Positions 1 to 7,843 of a DNA stretch of 64,000 bases are shown here, piece by piece (positions within the stretch are counted from its first letter, which is position 1; each line of letters begins with the position of its first letter). The DNA is from Chitinophaga pinensis (GTDB lineage Bacteria > Bacteroidota > Bacteroidia > NS11-12g > UBA955), in assembly GCA_945877575.1 (NCBI GenBank), contig CAMDUE010000001.1, positions 186,001 to 250,000 on the forward strand, in the 5' to 3' direction. The position numbers were made by a program, and so were the translations under genes. Below the pieces are notes generated by a model, which was given only the letters and a program-made list of their open reading frames with translations, made no database searches and was not told the DNA's origin.

Positions 1-236
1 TTGAATGTGGAATTGAGTCTCAAGGAGATGCTAGATTTCCTGTTTCGGTAAAGTACTTTCTATCGGCAATTCTGTTTGTCTTGTTTGACGTGGAAGTGAT
101 ATTCTTTTACCCTTATGCAGTCAATTTTAAAGAAATGGGTTGGGAAGGATTCATGGCAGTTGTCACTTTTGTGGGATTTTTCTTGACTGGATTCATATAT
201 GTGTGGAAAAAAGGCGCCCTGGAATGGGAACGTTAA
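1..236 (+). CDS. nuoA: NADH-quinone oxidoreductase subunit A, 5'-truncated by the window edge
   Basis: Only the C-terminal 77 or so residues are present; the reading frame is open from base 3 and stops at TAA 234-236. The translation begins with ECGIES, the conserved Glu-Cys-Gly loop of NuoA, and continues with the FDVE..FFYPYA segment typical of this small membrane subunit. Two hydrophobic helices flank that segment. NuoA sits in the membrane arm of complex I next to NuoH, J and K and helps form the quinone-access region. It is followed after 23 bases by nuoB, so it is the upstream part of the nuoA-H operon. The start, the first helix and the operon promoter lie outside the window. Identification is secure despite the truncation. 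Confidence 0.93.
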   Translation, partial: ECGIESQGDARFPVSVKYFLSAILFVLFDVEVIFFYPYAVNFKEMGWEGFMAVVTFVGFFLTGFIYVWKKGALEWER

Positions 237-259
237 TCAATTAAAATTGTTGTATAGTT

Positions 260-805
260 ATGGTTAAAGTAGTTGAAGCACCAGAAGGATTCGAAGGACA
301 AGGTTTCTTCGCAACTTCATTGGATAAAGTTATAGGAATGGCAAGAGCCAACTCTTTGTGGCCATTGCCTTTTGCGACTTCATGTTGTGGAATTGAGTTT
401 ATGGCAACTATGGGTGCGAATTATGATTTGGCTCGTTTCGGGTCAGAACGTATGTCTTTCAGTCCAAGACAAGCAGACTTATTGATTGTAGCTGGAACTA
501 TTTCTAAAAAATTAGGTCCTGTTTTAAAACAAGTATACGATCAAATGGCTGAACCTAAATGGGTTCTTTCTGTTGGAGCTTGTGCTTCTAGCGGAGGAAT
601 ATTTGATACTTATAGTGTTCTTCAGGGTATTGATCACGTAATTCCAGTAGACGTTTACGTTCCTGGTTGCCCTCCAAGACCAGAACAAATCATTGAGGGT
701 GTTTTGAAAATTCAGCACTTAGCGAAAAATGAAAGTTTGAGAAGAAGAGATTCTGATGAATACCGTAAAATGCTAGAAACTTACAACATCGAAACTACAA
801 AATGA
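260..805 (+). CDS. nuoB: NADH-quinone oxidoreductase subunit B (N2 iron-sulfur cluster)
   Basis: NuoB is the peripheral-arm subunit that carries cluster N2, the last iron-sulfur centre before quinone. The protein has 181 residues. The four expected cysteines are visible: the tandem pair C42-C43 in SCCGIEF, C108 in VGACASSGG and C137 in VPGCPPRP. The ATG at 260 is used. The gene ends in ATGA shared with nuoC (802-805), so the two are translationally coupled. Gene order nuoA-B-C-D matches the classic operon. Length and motifs are normal for the family. Confidence 0.97.
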   Translation: MVKVVEAPEGFEGQGFFATSLDKVIGMARANSLWPLPFATSCCGIEFMATMGANYDLARFGSERMSFSPRQADLLIVAGTISKKLGPVLKQVYDQMAEPKWVLSVGACASSGGIFDTYSVLQGIDHVIPVDVYVPGCPPRPEQIIEGVLKIQHLAKNESLRRRDSDEYRKMLETYNIETTK

Positions 806-1302
806 GTACATCGTCTTTTTTAGATAAAACTATAGATGGATTGAATTCAAAAGGATTTATCCTCGAATATATTCTAGATTCTTACAACGAACACAACATT
901 GTTATCGATGCAAATAACGCTCTAGAAGTTGTAAAATATCTTAACTCTGAATTGGGTTATAATTTCTTAGTTGATTTAACGGGGTCACATTATCCTGATA
1001 AAGAAAACCAAGAGTATCAAGTGGTATTCCATATTCAGAACTTGGTAGAAAATACCCGATTGAGATTTAAATCTAACTTGAGTAAAGATCAAATGGAGTT
1101 TCCTTCGTTGACACCTGTTTTCTCTGCTTCAAATTGGATGGAACGAGAAACTTTTGATTTTTTTGGAATTCAATTTACAGGACATCCAGATCTACGCAGA
1201 ATTTTGAATGTCGATGATATGGATTATCATCCCATGAGAAAAGAATACGCACTTGAAGACGAAACACGTAGAGATAAAAACGATACATTTTTTGGAAGAT
1301 GA
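802..1302 (+). CDS. nuoC: NADH-quinone oxidoreductase subunit C (30 kDa)
   Basis: This 166-residue protein is the 30 kDa peripheral-arm subunit that packs against NuoD and NuoB near the quinone site. The family signature is seen near the C terminus, where [20 protein letters not shown] is followed by RRIL and a region of the [11 protein letters not shown] type. It is a stand-alone protein rather than a NuoCD fusion as in Escherichia coli. The start ATG overlaps the nuoB stop and its own stop overlaps the nuoD start (ATGA at 1299-1302), which implies coupled translation of B, C and D. No cofactor is expected. Identification is firm. Confidence 0.95.
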   Translation: MSTSSFLDKTIDGLNSKGFILEYILDSYNEHNIVIDANNALEVVKYLNSELGYNFLVDLTGSHYPDKENQEYQVVFHIQNLVENTRLRFKSNLSKDQMEFPSLTPVFSASNWMERETFDFFGIQFTGHPDLRRILNVDDMDYHPMRKEYALEDETRRDKNDTFFGR

Positions 1303-2522
1303 GCGAATTAGAGGTAAACAAAAAATACAACGTCCAAGTCAGCACAGAAACGATCGATGGCGAAATCGCTACGCTGAATTTGGGTCCAACGCACCCAGCA
1401 ACACACGGTATTTTCCAAAACGTGTTGAAAGTGGATGGAGAACGCATTTTACATGCTGAACAAACTGTGGGATATATCCACCGCGCTTTCGAGAAATTGG
1501 CTGAGCGGAGACCATACAATCAAATAACTCCAATCACTGACCGACTAAACTATTGTTCGTCACCCATAAATAATATGGGATGGCATATGACCGTAGAAAA
1601 ACTCATTGGCGCTGAAATGCCAAAGCGTGTTGACTACATGCGAGTAATTGTTATGGAGCTATCGAGAATAGCTGACCATTTGGTTTGCAATTCGGTTATT
1701 GGTGTTGATACAGGCGCCTTGACTGGATTCACATACATGTTCCAAGAACGTGAAAAAATCTACGATATATTTGAGGAAATATGTGGAGCCCGTCTTACTA
1801 CTAACGTAGGAAGAATTGGTGGTTTTGATCGTGATTTTAGTCCAGAATTCTTTAGCAAGCTAAATACATTTTTAAAAGAATTCCCCAAGAATTTTGATGA
1901 ATTTGGGAGTTTATTGGAAAGAAATAGAATCTTTATGGATCGTACAATAGGCGCGGGTCCAATTTCTGCAGAAAGGGCATTGAATTATTCTTTCGCAGGT
2001 CCAAACCTAAGAGCGGCGGGAGTTGACTATGACGTACGTGTCATGAAACCTTATTCTTCTTACCAAGATTTTGACTTTAACATCCCAGTGGGAACAGAAG
2101 GAGATACTTATGATCGCTTCATGGTTCGTCAACAAGAAATCAGAGAAAGTTTGAAAATTATACATCAGGCTTTGGATAATATGCCGTCAGGAGATTATCA
2201 TGCTGATATTCCTTCGTTTTATCTTCCTCCAAAAGAAGAAGTATACAGAAGTATGGAAGCTTTAATTTACCACTTCAAAATTGTAATGGGAGAGACTCCA
2301 ATTCCCTTTGGTGAAGTTTATCATTCTGTGGAAGGTGGAAACGGTGAATTAGGGTATTATTTGGTTTCAGATGGTGGCAGAAACCCTTACAGATTGCATT
2401 TTAGAAGACCTTGCTTCATTTATTATCAAGCATATCCTGAAATGATTAAAGGCTCTTTATTGTCAGATGCTATTTTGACCATGAGTAGTATGAACGTAAT
2501 TGCTGGTGAACTTGACGCTTAA
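1299..2522 (+). CDS. nuoD: NADH-quinone oxidoreductase subunit D (49 kDa)
   Basis: NuoD (407 residues) forms the quinone-binding cavity with NuoB and is related to the large subunit of nickel-iron hydrogenases, with the metal ligands lost. Seen here are the N-terminal NLGPTHPATHG loop, which holds the quinone-contacting histidines, the GERILHAEQTVGYIHRAFEK segment, and the C-terminal DAILTMSSMNVIAGELDA. These are hallmarks of the 49 kDa family. It overlaps nuoC by four bases. Its TAA stop lies in the same reading frame as nuoE, only two codons before the nuoE start. Length is normal. Confidence 0.97.
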   Translation: MSELEVNKKYNVQVSTETIDGEIATLNLGPTHPATHGIFQNVLKVDGERILHAEQTVGYIHRAFEKLAERRPYNQITPITDRLNYCSSPINNMGWHMTVEKLIGAEMPKRVDYMRVIVMELSRIADHLVCNSVIGVDTGALTGFTYMFQEREKIYDIFEEICGARLTTNVGRIGGFDRDFSPEFFSKLNTFLKEFPKNFDEFGSLLERNRIFMDRTIGAGPISAERALNYSFAGPNLRAAGVDYDVRVMKPYSSYQDFDFNIPVGTEGDTYDRFMVRQQEIRESLKIIHQALDNMPSGDYHADIPSFYLPPKEEVYRSMEALIYHFKIVMGETPIPFGEVYHSVEGGNGELGYYLVSDGGRNPYRLHFRRPCFIYYQAYPEMIKGSLLSDAILTMSSMNVIAGELDA

Positions 2523-2528
2523 TTTTTA

Positions 2529-3068
2529 TTGAACGTGGAAAACAATCAAAGAATAGAACTACCTCAACATCTTTTAGATGAAGTACAAAGGGTTATTTCC
2601 CTGTTTCCTGAAGGAAAACAAAAAAGTGCACTTCTAAGAGTTTTGCATATTGCTCAAGCTCACTTTGGATGGCTTTCTGTGGATGTTATGGATTATGTTG
2701 CACGTCTGCTTCATATTCAGCCCATTGAAGTTTACGAAGTAGCCACTTTCTATAGTATGTATGATACCCAGCAAGTAGGTAAAGTCAAATTAGAAGTTTG
2801 TAGAACAGGCCCTTGTATGATTGAAGGTGCCGAAAATATTGTCAACTACATTGAGAAAAAACTAGGTATTAAAGATGGTGAGACCACAGCAGACGGTATT
2901 TTTACACTTAAAACAGTAGAATGTCTAGGTGCTTGCGGATATGCACCAATGTTGCAAGCTGGAGAGAAATTTCATGAACATCTCACCGAAGAAAAAGTGG
3001 ATGCTTTAATTGAAGCTTACAGAAGTAATCCAGTAGCTAATTATATGGGGGAAAATCAGAATGGCTAG
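2529..3068 (+). CDS. nuoE: NADH-quinone oxidoreductase subunit E (24 kDa, 2Fe-2S)
   Basis: NuoE is the thioredoxin-fold subunit of the NADH-oxidising module and binds cluster N1a. The C-x4-C pair is seen in EVCRTGPC (about residue 91-96) and the C-x3-C pair in ECLGACGYAP (about 132-136). The N-terminal helical region is present, giving 179 residues. No ATG is available near the 5' end. TTG at 2529 is used, with GTG two codons further in (2535) as the only close alternative. The gene is in the same frame as nuoD and begins six bases after its stop, so efficient re-initiation is likely. Its stop overlaps the nuoF start by eight bases. Confidence 0.94.
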   Translation: MNVENNQRIELPQHLLDEVQRVISLFPEGKQKSALLRVLHIAQAHFGWLSVDVMDYVARLLHIQPIEVYEVATFYSMYDTQQVGKVKLEVCRTGPCMIEGAENIVNYIEKKLGIKDGETTADGIFTLKTVECLGACGYAPMLQAGEKFHEHLTEEKVDALIEAYRSNPVANYMGENQNG

Positions 3069-4413
3069 AAAATTGTTGCTCAATAACGTTCACATTGAAG
3101 GTATTCATAACTACGATGTTTACAGAAAAAATGGTGGATATGCAGCCGTAGAAAAAGCTCTTAAAACAATGTCACCAGAAGACGTAGTTGAGGAGGTTAA
3201 AAAATCGGGATTAAGAGGAAGAGGAGGAGCGGGCTTTCCAACAGGAATGAAATGGAGCTTTTTGGCTAAACCAGAAGGTGTTCCAAGACATTTATTGTGT
3301 AATGCCGATGAAAGTGAGCCCGGTACATTCAAAGACCGATATTTGATGGAGAAAATTCCTCACTTATTAATTGAAGGAATGATACTTTCTTCGTTTGCTT
3401 TGGGTGCCAATCAAAGTTATATTTATATCAGAGGCGAGTACATGTTTGTTCTTCGTATTGTGGAAAAAGCAATTGCGGAGGCATACGCAAACGGATGGCT
3501 TGGTAAGAATATTTTGGGCACTGGATACGATTTAGATTTATCAATCATGCCAGGAGCTGGTGCATACATTTGTGGTGAAGAGACTGCTCTAATTGAAAGT
3601 CTAGAAGGTAAGCGTGGCAACCCACGTATGAAACCACCGTTTCCGGCAATACAAGGACTTTGGCAAAGACCAACCGTTGTAAATAACGTTGAAACCATTA
3701 CTGCAGTTGTTCCTATTGTGAATGAAGGTGGTGATGAGTATGCAAAAATAGGTATTGGTAGAAGTACTGGTACTAAACTTATTTCTGCCTCTGGTAATGT
3801 AAATAAACCAGGGGTTTATGAAATAGAATTGGGGCTATCTGTTGAAGAATTCATTTACAGTGACCAGTATCTAGGTGGTATGAAAAATGGAAAGCGTTTG
3901 AAAGCATGCGTTCCAGGAGGTTCATCTGTTCCTATCTTACCTCATTATTTAGTTTGCAAAACAGCGAACGGTGAAGACCGATTGATGAGCTACGAATCAT
4001 TAGCCGATGGTGGCTTTCAAACTGGTTCAATGCTAGGTTCAGGTGGGTTTATCGTATTCGATGAAGATCAATGTATTGTAAGAAATACCTGGAACTTTGC
4101 CCGCTTCTATCACCATGAAAGTTGTGGACAATGCTCTCCGTGTAGAGAAGGAACCGGTTGGATGGAAAAAGTCCTACATAGACTAGAAGAAGGACATGGT
4201 ACTATTGCAGATATTGACTTGCTTTGGGATATCCAAAGAAAGATAGAAGGTAATACTATTTGTCCTTTAGGAGATGCTGCTGCGTGGCCAGTTGCAGCTG
4301 CTATTAGACACTTCAGAGAAGAGTTTGAATGGCACGTAAACCAACCGAAAGAAAGTCAAATTCGCAACTATGGACTAGTTGCTGATAAATCATTTCAAAC
4401 AGAAAACGCATAA
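3061..4413 (+). CDS. nuoF: NADH-quinone oxidoreductase subunit F (51 kDa, FMN and NADH binding)
   Basis: NuoF (450 residues) binds NADH and FMN and carries cluster N3, so it is the electron entry point of complex I. The glycine-rich GLRGRGGAGFPTGMKW loop (about residues 50-65) binds nucleotide and flavin, and CNADESEPGTFKDR follows. The cluster ligands are in ESCGQCSPCREG (about 352-362) and in ICPLGDAAAWP (about 399). The presence of nuoEFG shows an NADH-dependent complex I, unlike the ferredoxin-type complexes that lack this module. It starts within the end of nuoE and ends two bases before nuoG. Normal length. Confidence 0.97.
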   Translation: MARKLLLNNVHIEGIHNYDVYRKNGGYAAVEKALKTMSPEDVVEEVKKSGLRGRGGAGFPTGMKWSFLAKPEGVPRHLLCNADESEPGTFKDRYLMEKIPHLLIEGMILSSFALGANQSYIYIRGEYMFVLRIVEKAIAEAYANGWLGKNILGTGYDLDLSIMPGAGAYICGEETALIESLEGKRGNPRMKPPFPAIQGLWQRPTVVNNVETITAVVPIVNEGGDEYAKIGIGRSTGTKLISASGNVNKPGVYEIELGLSVEEFIYSDQYLGGMKNGKRLKACVPGGSSVPILPHYLVCKTANGEDRLMSYESLADGGFQTGSMLGSGGFIVFDEDQCIVRNTWNFARFYHHESCGQCSPCREGTGWMEKVLHRLEEGHGTIADIDLLWDIQRKIEGNTICPLGDAAAWPVAAAIRHFREEFEWHVNQPKESQIRNYGLVADKSFQTENA

Positions 4414-4415
4414 CT

Positions 4416-5384
4416 ATGTCTGAGCAAATTCAGAAGTTTACAATTACAATAGACGGAAAATCCATTCAGGTTGATCCGGGTACTACCATTCTTAATGCTG
4501 CAAGAATGATTGGCGGTGAGGTGGTTCCTCCAGCCATGTGTTATTACTCTTCGCTAAAAGGTAGCGGAGGAAAGTGTAGAACTTGTTTGGTAGAGGTATC
4601 CAAAGGAAGTGAAAAAGATCCCAGACCTATGCCAAAATTGGTTGCCAGTTGCAGCACATCGGTCATGGATGGAATGGAGGTAAAAAACAAATCCAGCGAA
4701 AAAGTAATAGATGCGAGAAAAGGAGTAGTTGAATTTCTTTTAATCAATCATCCTTTGGATTGTCCCGTTTGCGATCAAGCTGGTGAATGTCATTTACAAG
4801 ACCTCGCTTTTGAACACGGAGTTGGACAATCAAGATACGAATTTGAACGTCGTACCTTTGACAAGGTAGACTTGGGTGAGTATATTAAATTGCACATGAC
4901 CCGTTGTATTTTGTGTTATCGTTGTGTTTACACAGCAAACCAATTAACAGATAACCGTGAACACGGCATTCTTAAAAGGGGAGATGCTGCAGAAATCAGT
5001 ACGTTTATTGAAAAAAATCTAAGCAATGACTTTATTGGCAACGTTATTGATGTTTGTCCAGTTGGAGCATTGACTGATAAAACGTTCCGTTTCCGTAGTC
5101 GAGTTTGGTACACTAAACCCATGGATGCATCGTGCTCTTGCGATAAATGTAATGGAAATGCTGTTTTATGGATGATCGGTGACGAAATTGCAAGAGTTAC
5201 TGCAAGAAAAGATCAATACGGTGAAGTGAAAGAGTTCATTTGCAATGATTGTAGATTTAATAAAAAGGAAAAATCTCAATGGAATATTGAAGGTCCTCGT
5301 AAAATCTCAAGGCATTCAGTAATTTCAGCAAATCACTACGAAAGAGAAATTCCAAAACATACGGTTTTATTGAATAAAGCATAA
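4416..5384 (+). CDS. nuoG: NADH-quinone oxidoreductase subunit G, short Bacteroidota form
   Basis: The protein has 322 residues, against roughly 700-900 for NuoG in E. coli or Thermus. The electron-transfer part is complete. 2Fe-2S ligands are C42, C54, C57 and C79; the His-Cys cluster is H112, C116, C119 and C125; a further 4Fe-4S set is C164, C167, C170 and C214. After these the protein keeps only a stub of the molybdopterin-like region, with cysteines C240, C242, C245, C276 and C279, and then stops. The frame is clean and nuoH follows after one base, so this is a natural short form, which I understand to be usual in Bacteroidota, and not a frameshift. The five extra cysteines could hold an N7-like cluster with altered spacing; that is inference. 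Confidence 0.93.
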   Translation: MSEQIQKFTITIDGKSIQVDPGTTILNAARMIGGEVVPPAMCYYSSLKGSGGKCRTCLVEVSKGSEKDPRPMPKLVASCSTSVMDGMEVKNKSSEKVIDARKGVVEFLLINHPLDCPVCDQAGECHLQDLAFEHGVGQSRYEFERRTFDKVDLGEYIKLHMTRCILCYRCVYTANQLTDNREHGILKRGDAAEISTFIEKNLSNDFIGNVIDVCPVGALTDKTFRFRSRVWYTKPMDASCSCDKCNGNAVLWMIGDEIARVTARKDQYGEVKEFICNDCRFNKKEKSQWNIEGPRKISRHSVISANHYEREIPKHTVLLNKA

Positions 5385-5385
5385 A

Positions 5386-6408
5386 ATGGATAGTTCATTA
5401 TTATTAGAAAAAACCATTCTAGTTGCTATATTAACCTTAGTAACATTAGGTATTGCAGCTTATTTGACTTACGGTGAACGAAAAGTGGCCGCCTTTATGC
5501 AAGACCGTATTGGTCCAAACAGAGCAGGTGTTTACGGTATTTTTCAACCTTTGGCAGATGCGGGTAAATTGTTCTTCAAAGAAGAATTTATTCCTGCTAC
5601 CGCCGAGAAATGGTTGTTTATTCTGGGTCCCGCAGTGGCCATGGTTACAGCCACCATTACAAGCGCAGTTATTCCTTGGGGAACTGAACTTCCAGTTTTA
5701 GGCAGAATGGTTCAACTTCAAGTAGCTGATGTTAATATTGGTGTTTTATACATCATGGGTATTGTATCAGTTGGAGTATACGGAATCATGATAGGAGGTT
5801 GGGCAAGTAACAATAAATATTCTCTTTTTGGTGCTATTCGTGCAAGTGCACAAATGATCAGCTATGAATTGAGTATGGGCTTGGCCTTGATCGCTGTAAT
5901 CATGATGAGCGGTACTTTAAGCTTAGGTGAAATTGTTGCCCAGCAAAAAGGAATGAATTGGAATATATTCTATCAACCTTTAGGATTCTTGATTTTCTTC
6001 ATTTGTGCTTTGGCAGAAACTAACCGCGCTCCATTTGACTTACCAGAATGTGAAACAGAATTGATTGGTGGTTACCATACCGAATATTCATCAATGAAAT
6101 TAGGATTTTATTTATTCTCTGAATACGTAAATATGTTTGTCTCATCAGCATTGATGGCAACCGTTTATTTTGGTGGATATAATTTCCCTGGGATGGATTT
6201 AATTGAGAATCAGACCATTCTAGGAATTGCACAAATTGCTGTTATGTTCTCTAAAATCTTAATTTTCATCTTTGTATTTATGTGGATTCGTTGGACACTT
6301 CCAAGATTCCGTTACGACCAGTTGATGCATTTAGGTTGGAAGTCAATGATACCGTTAGCATTATTCAATATGTTAGCTACAGGCGCTATTTCATTACTTT
6401 TTAAGTAA
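5386..6408 (+). CDS. nuoH: NADH-quinone oxidoreductase subunit H
   Basis: NuoH (340 residues) is the multi-helix membrane subunit that joins the two arms of complex I and lines the quinone tunnel. The conserved YGERKVAAFMQDRIGPNRAG loop near residues 28-48 and the acidic loop NRAPFDLPECETELIGGYHT are both intact. Several hydrophobic helices follow one another through the length. It begins one base after the nuoG stop. In most Bacteroidota nuoI would come next; here the block ends with a strong terminator and nuoI is found at 30135. Function and length are normal. Confidence 0.97.
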   Translation: MDSSLLLEKTILVAILTLVTLGIAAYLTYGERKVAAFMQDRIGPNRAGVYGIFQPLADAGKLFFKEEFIPATAEKWLFILGPAVAMVTATITSAVIPWGTELPVLGRMVQLQVADVNIGVLYIMGIVSVGVYGIMIGGWASNNKYSLFGAIRASAQMISYELSMGLALIAVIMMSGTLSLGEIVAQQKGMNWNIFYQPLGFLIFFICALAETNRAPFDLPECETELIGGYHTEYSSMKLGFYLFSEYVNMFVSSALMATVYFGGYNFPGMDLIENQTILGIAQIAVMFSKILIFIFVFMWIRWTLPRFRYDQLMHLGWKSMIPLALFNMLATGAISLLFK

Positions 6409-6430
6409 ATTATAACATTAATATAATGAA

Positions 6431-6457
6431 AAAGGCCCTTTTGAAGGGCCTTTTTTT
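6431..6457. terminator. Bidirectional rho-independent terminator between nuoH and murF
   Basis: A perfect 10-bp stem (AAAGGCCCTT / AAGGGCCTTT) with the 3-base loop TTG is followed by a run of T, and preceded by A-rich sequence on the other side. It lies 22 bases after nuoH and directly beside the convergent murF stop at 6456. It can end transcripts from both directions and cleanly closes the nuoA-H operon. Confidence 0.9.
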
Positions 6458-7763
6458 ATGCTTTAAAATGTTCTAAAACCGTTTCCATCTTCATTCCTCG
6501 ACTCCCTTTCACAAAAATATATTCTGATTCAATAGGATGGGTGTCGAGCCAAGCCAAAAGAGTTGCAGCCGAATCGAACTTAAACGGATAAGAGCTATTA
6601 GCAAGGCTAAATTCAGGACCACAAATGAATAATTCCTCAAACTGCATTTTTACTGCTAATTCAAATATTTCCAAATGTTCCTTTTGAGAATGATGTCCCA
6701 ATTCTAACATATCTCCCAGAATTACGGCTTTGCTTCCTTTAATGGTTGAAAATGACTCTAAACCAGCAACAACACTAGAAGGATTAGCATTGTAAGCATC
6801 TAGAAATACTTTTTTAGTTCCAAATTCAATCCATTGAGATCTATTGTTGTTTGATTCAAAGTTAACAATAGCATTAATCGTTGAATCCCAATCGATACCA
6901 TATTTAATTGAACACGCAATCGCTGCACAAATATTATATAGATTGAATTTACCTCCTAGCTTGGTTTGGAAAATACCTTTTGATTCTTGATGAATAAAAA
7001 CCTCAAATTTAAGTTTGGGCATTTCTTCCATTGGTCTAAGATAAATGTCAGAATTAGAATCAAGAATACTGTACGTGATTTTATTTGAAAGTCGTTTAGA
7101 CATGTTTCCTAGCCATGGATCATCTAAATTTACAAATGCCAAACCCTGAGATTGTTGCAATCTTAAATATACTTCACTTTCTTCTTTTGCCACAGACTCT
7201 AAGTCACCAAAGCCCTCTAAATGTTCTTTACCAATGTTGGTTATTATACCAGAATCGGGATTAAACATATCACACAAATATTTCATTTCTCCTGGGTGAT
7301 TGGTTCCCGTTTCAATGATTCCTATGTCAGTATCCTCATAAATTGAAAGTAATGTCAAGGGGACACCAATATGATTATTAAAGTTTCCCAAAGTGTACTT
7401 TACATTTAAACGTGTAGAAAGTACAGCGTTTATAAGCTCTTTGGTGGTTGTTTTTCCATTAGACCCTCCAACACAAATAAGTTTAGCTTTCATTGTTGCC
7501 ACATGATGAGAAGCTAATTGTCCGAGTGTTATGTTGGGATCTTCAACCAATAGAACCTTTTCATCAAGAATATCAGGATTATTGGTAACTACAAATGAAG
7601 CTCCTGAATCTAAAGCCTTTTGGGCAAAGTTATTTGCGTTGAATTTATCGCCAGATAAACAAAAGAAGAGACTTCCTTTAACTTCTTTTCGAGTATCACT
7701 TGTAATTACACGATTTACTGCATTCCAAGCATGGTAAATTTCTTCAATGGTGCTCAATTGCAT
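6456..7763 (-). CDS. murF: UDP-N-acetylmuramoyl-tripeptide--D-alanyl-D-alanine ligase
   Basis: MurF adds the D-Ala-D-Ala dipeptide to UDP-MurNAc-tripeptide in the cytoplasm, the last soluble step of peptidoglycan precursor synthesis. The 435-residue protein shows the Mur-ligase P-loop GGSNGKTTTKELI (about residue 99), the central-domain segment ETGTNHPGEM, and the C-terminal LDAYNANPSS motif. N-terminal, ATP-binding and C-terminal Mur domains are in the usual order. It stands alone and not in a division and cell wall (dcw) cluster. A TAnnTTTG box lies only ten bases before its ATG. The gene is convergent with nuoH. Length is typical. Confidence 0.95.
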   Translation of the reverse strand: MQLSTIEEIYHAWNAVNRVITSDTRKEVKGSLFFCLSGDKFNANNFAQKALDSGASFVVTNNPDILDEKVLLVEDPNITLGQLASHHVATMKAKLICVGGSNGKTTTKELINAVLSTRLNVKYTLGNFNNHIGVPLTLLSIYEDTDIGIIETGTNHPGEMKYLCDMFNPDSGIITNIGKEHLEGFGDLESVAKEESEVYLRLQQSQGLAFVNLDDPWLGNMSKRLSNKITYSILDSNSDIYLRPMEEMPKLKFEVFIHQESKGIFQTKLGGKFNLYNICAAIACSIKYGIDWDSTINAIVNFESNNNRSQWIEFGTKKVFLDAYNANPSSVVAGLESFSTIKGSKAVILGDMLELGHHSQKEHLEIFELAVKMQFEELFICGPEFSLANSSYPFKFDSAATLLAWLDTHPIESEYIFVKGSRGMKMETVLEHFKA

Positions 7764-7773
7764 AATATGTTCT

Positions 7774-7781
7774 CAAAATTA
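7774..7781 (-). promoter_or_regulatory. Bacteroidota -7 promoter element of murF
   Basis: TAATTTTG on the minus strand matches the TAnnTTTG consensus exactly. It ends ten bases before the murF ATG, so the leader would be about five bases. I see no TTG at the expected -33 spacing, so the call rests on the -7 box and position. Confidence 0.55.
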
Positions 7782-7792
7782 CATTTTCGGTG

Positions 7793-7824
7793 TTGATTAT
7801 CACTTTAACTTCAAAGTATTTTTG
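7793..7824 (+). promoter_or_regulatory. Promoter of the FG-GAP T9SS cargo gene (TTG-N21-TAnnTTTG)
   Basis: A TTG at 7793-7795 is followed after 21 bases by TATTTTTG at 7817-7824, matching the -33/-7 layout of Bacteroidota primary sigma promoters. The ATG at 7844 is 19 bases further on. It faces away from the murF promoter in the same 80-base gap. Confidence 0.65.
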
Positions 7825-7843
7825 TTAAATTCGATGTATTCCT

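Noticed and set aside
4416..5384. nuoG looks truncated to less than half of the usual length and might be a frameshifted pseudogene.
   Set aside because: All three N-terminal cluster motifs are intact, nuoH begins one base after the stop, and no further molybdopterin-domain coding is seen in other frames. A short NuoG is, to my knowledge, the usual Bacteroidota form.
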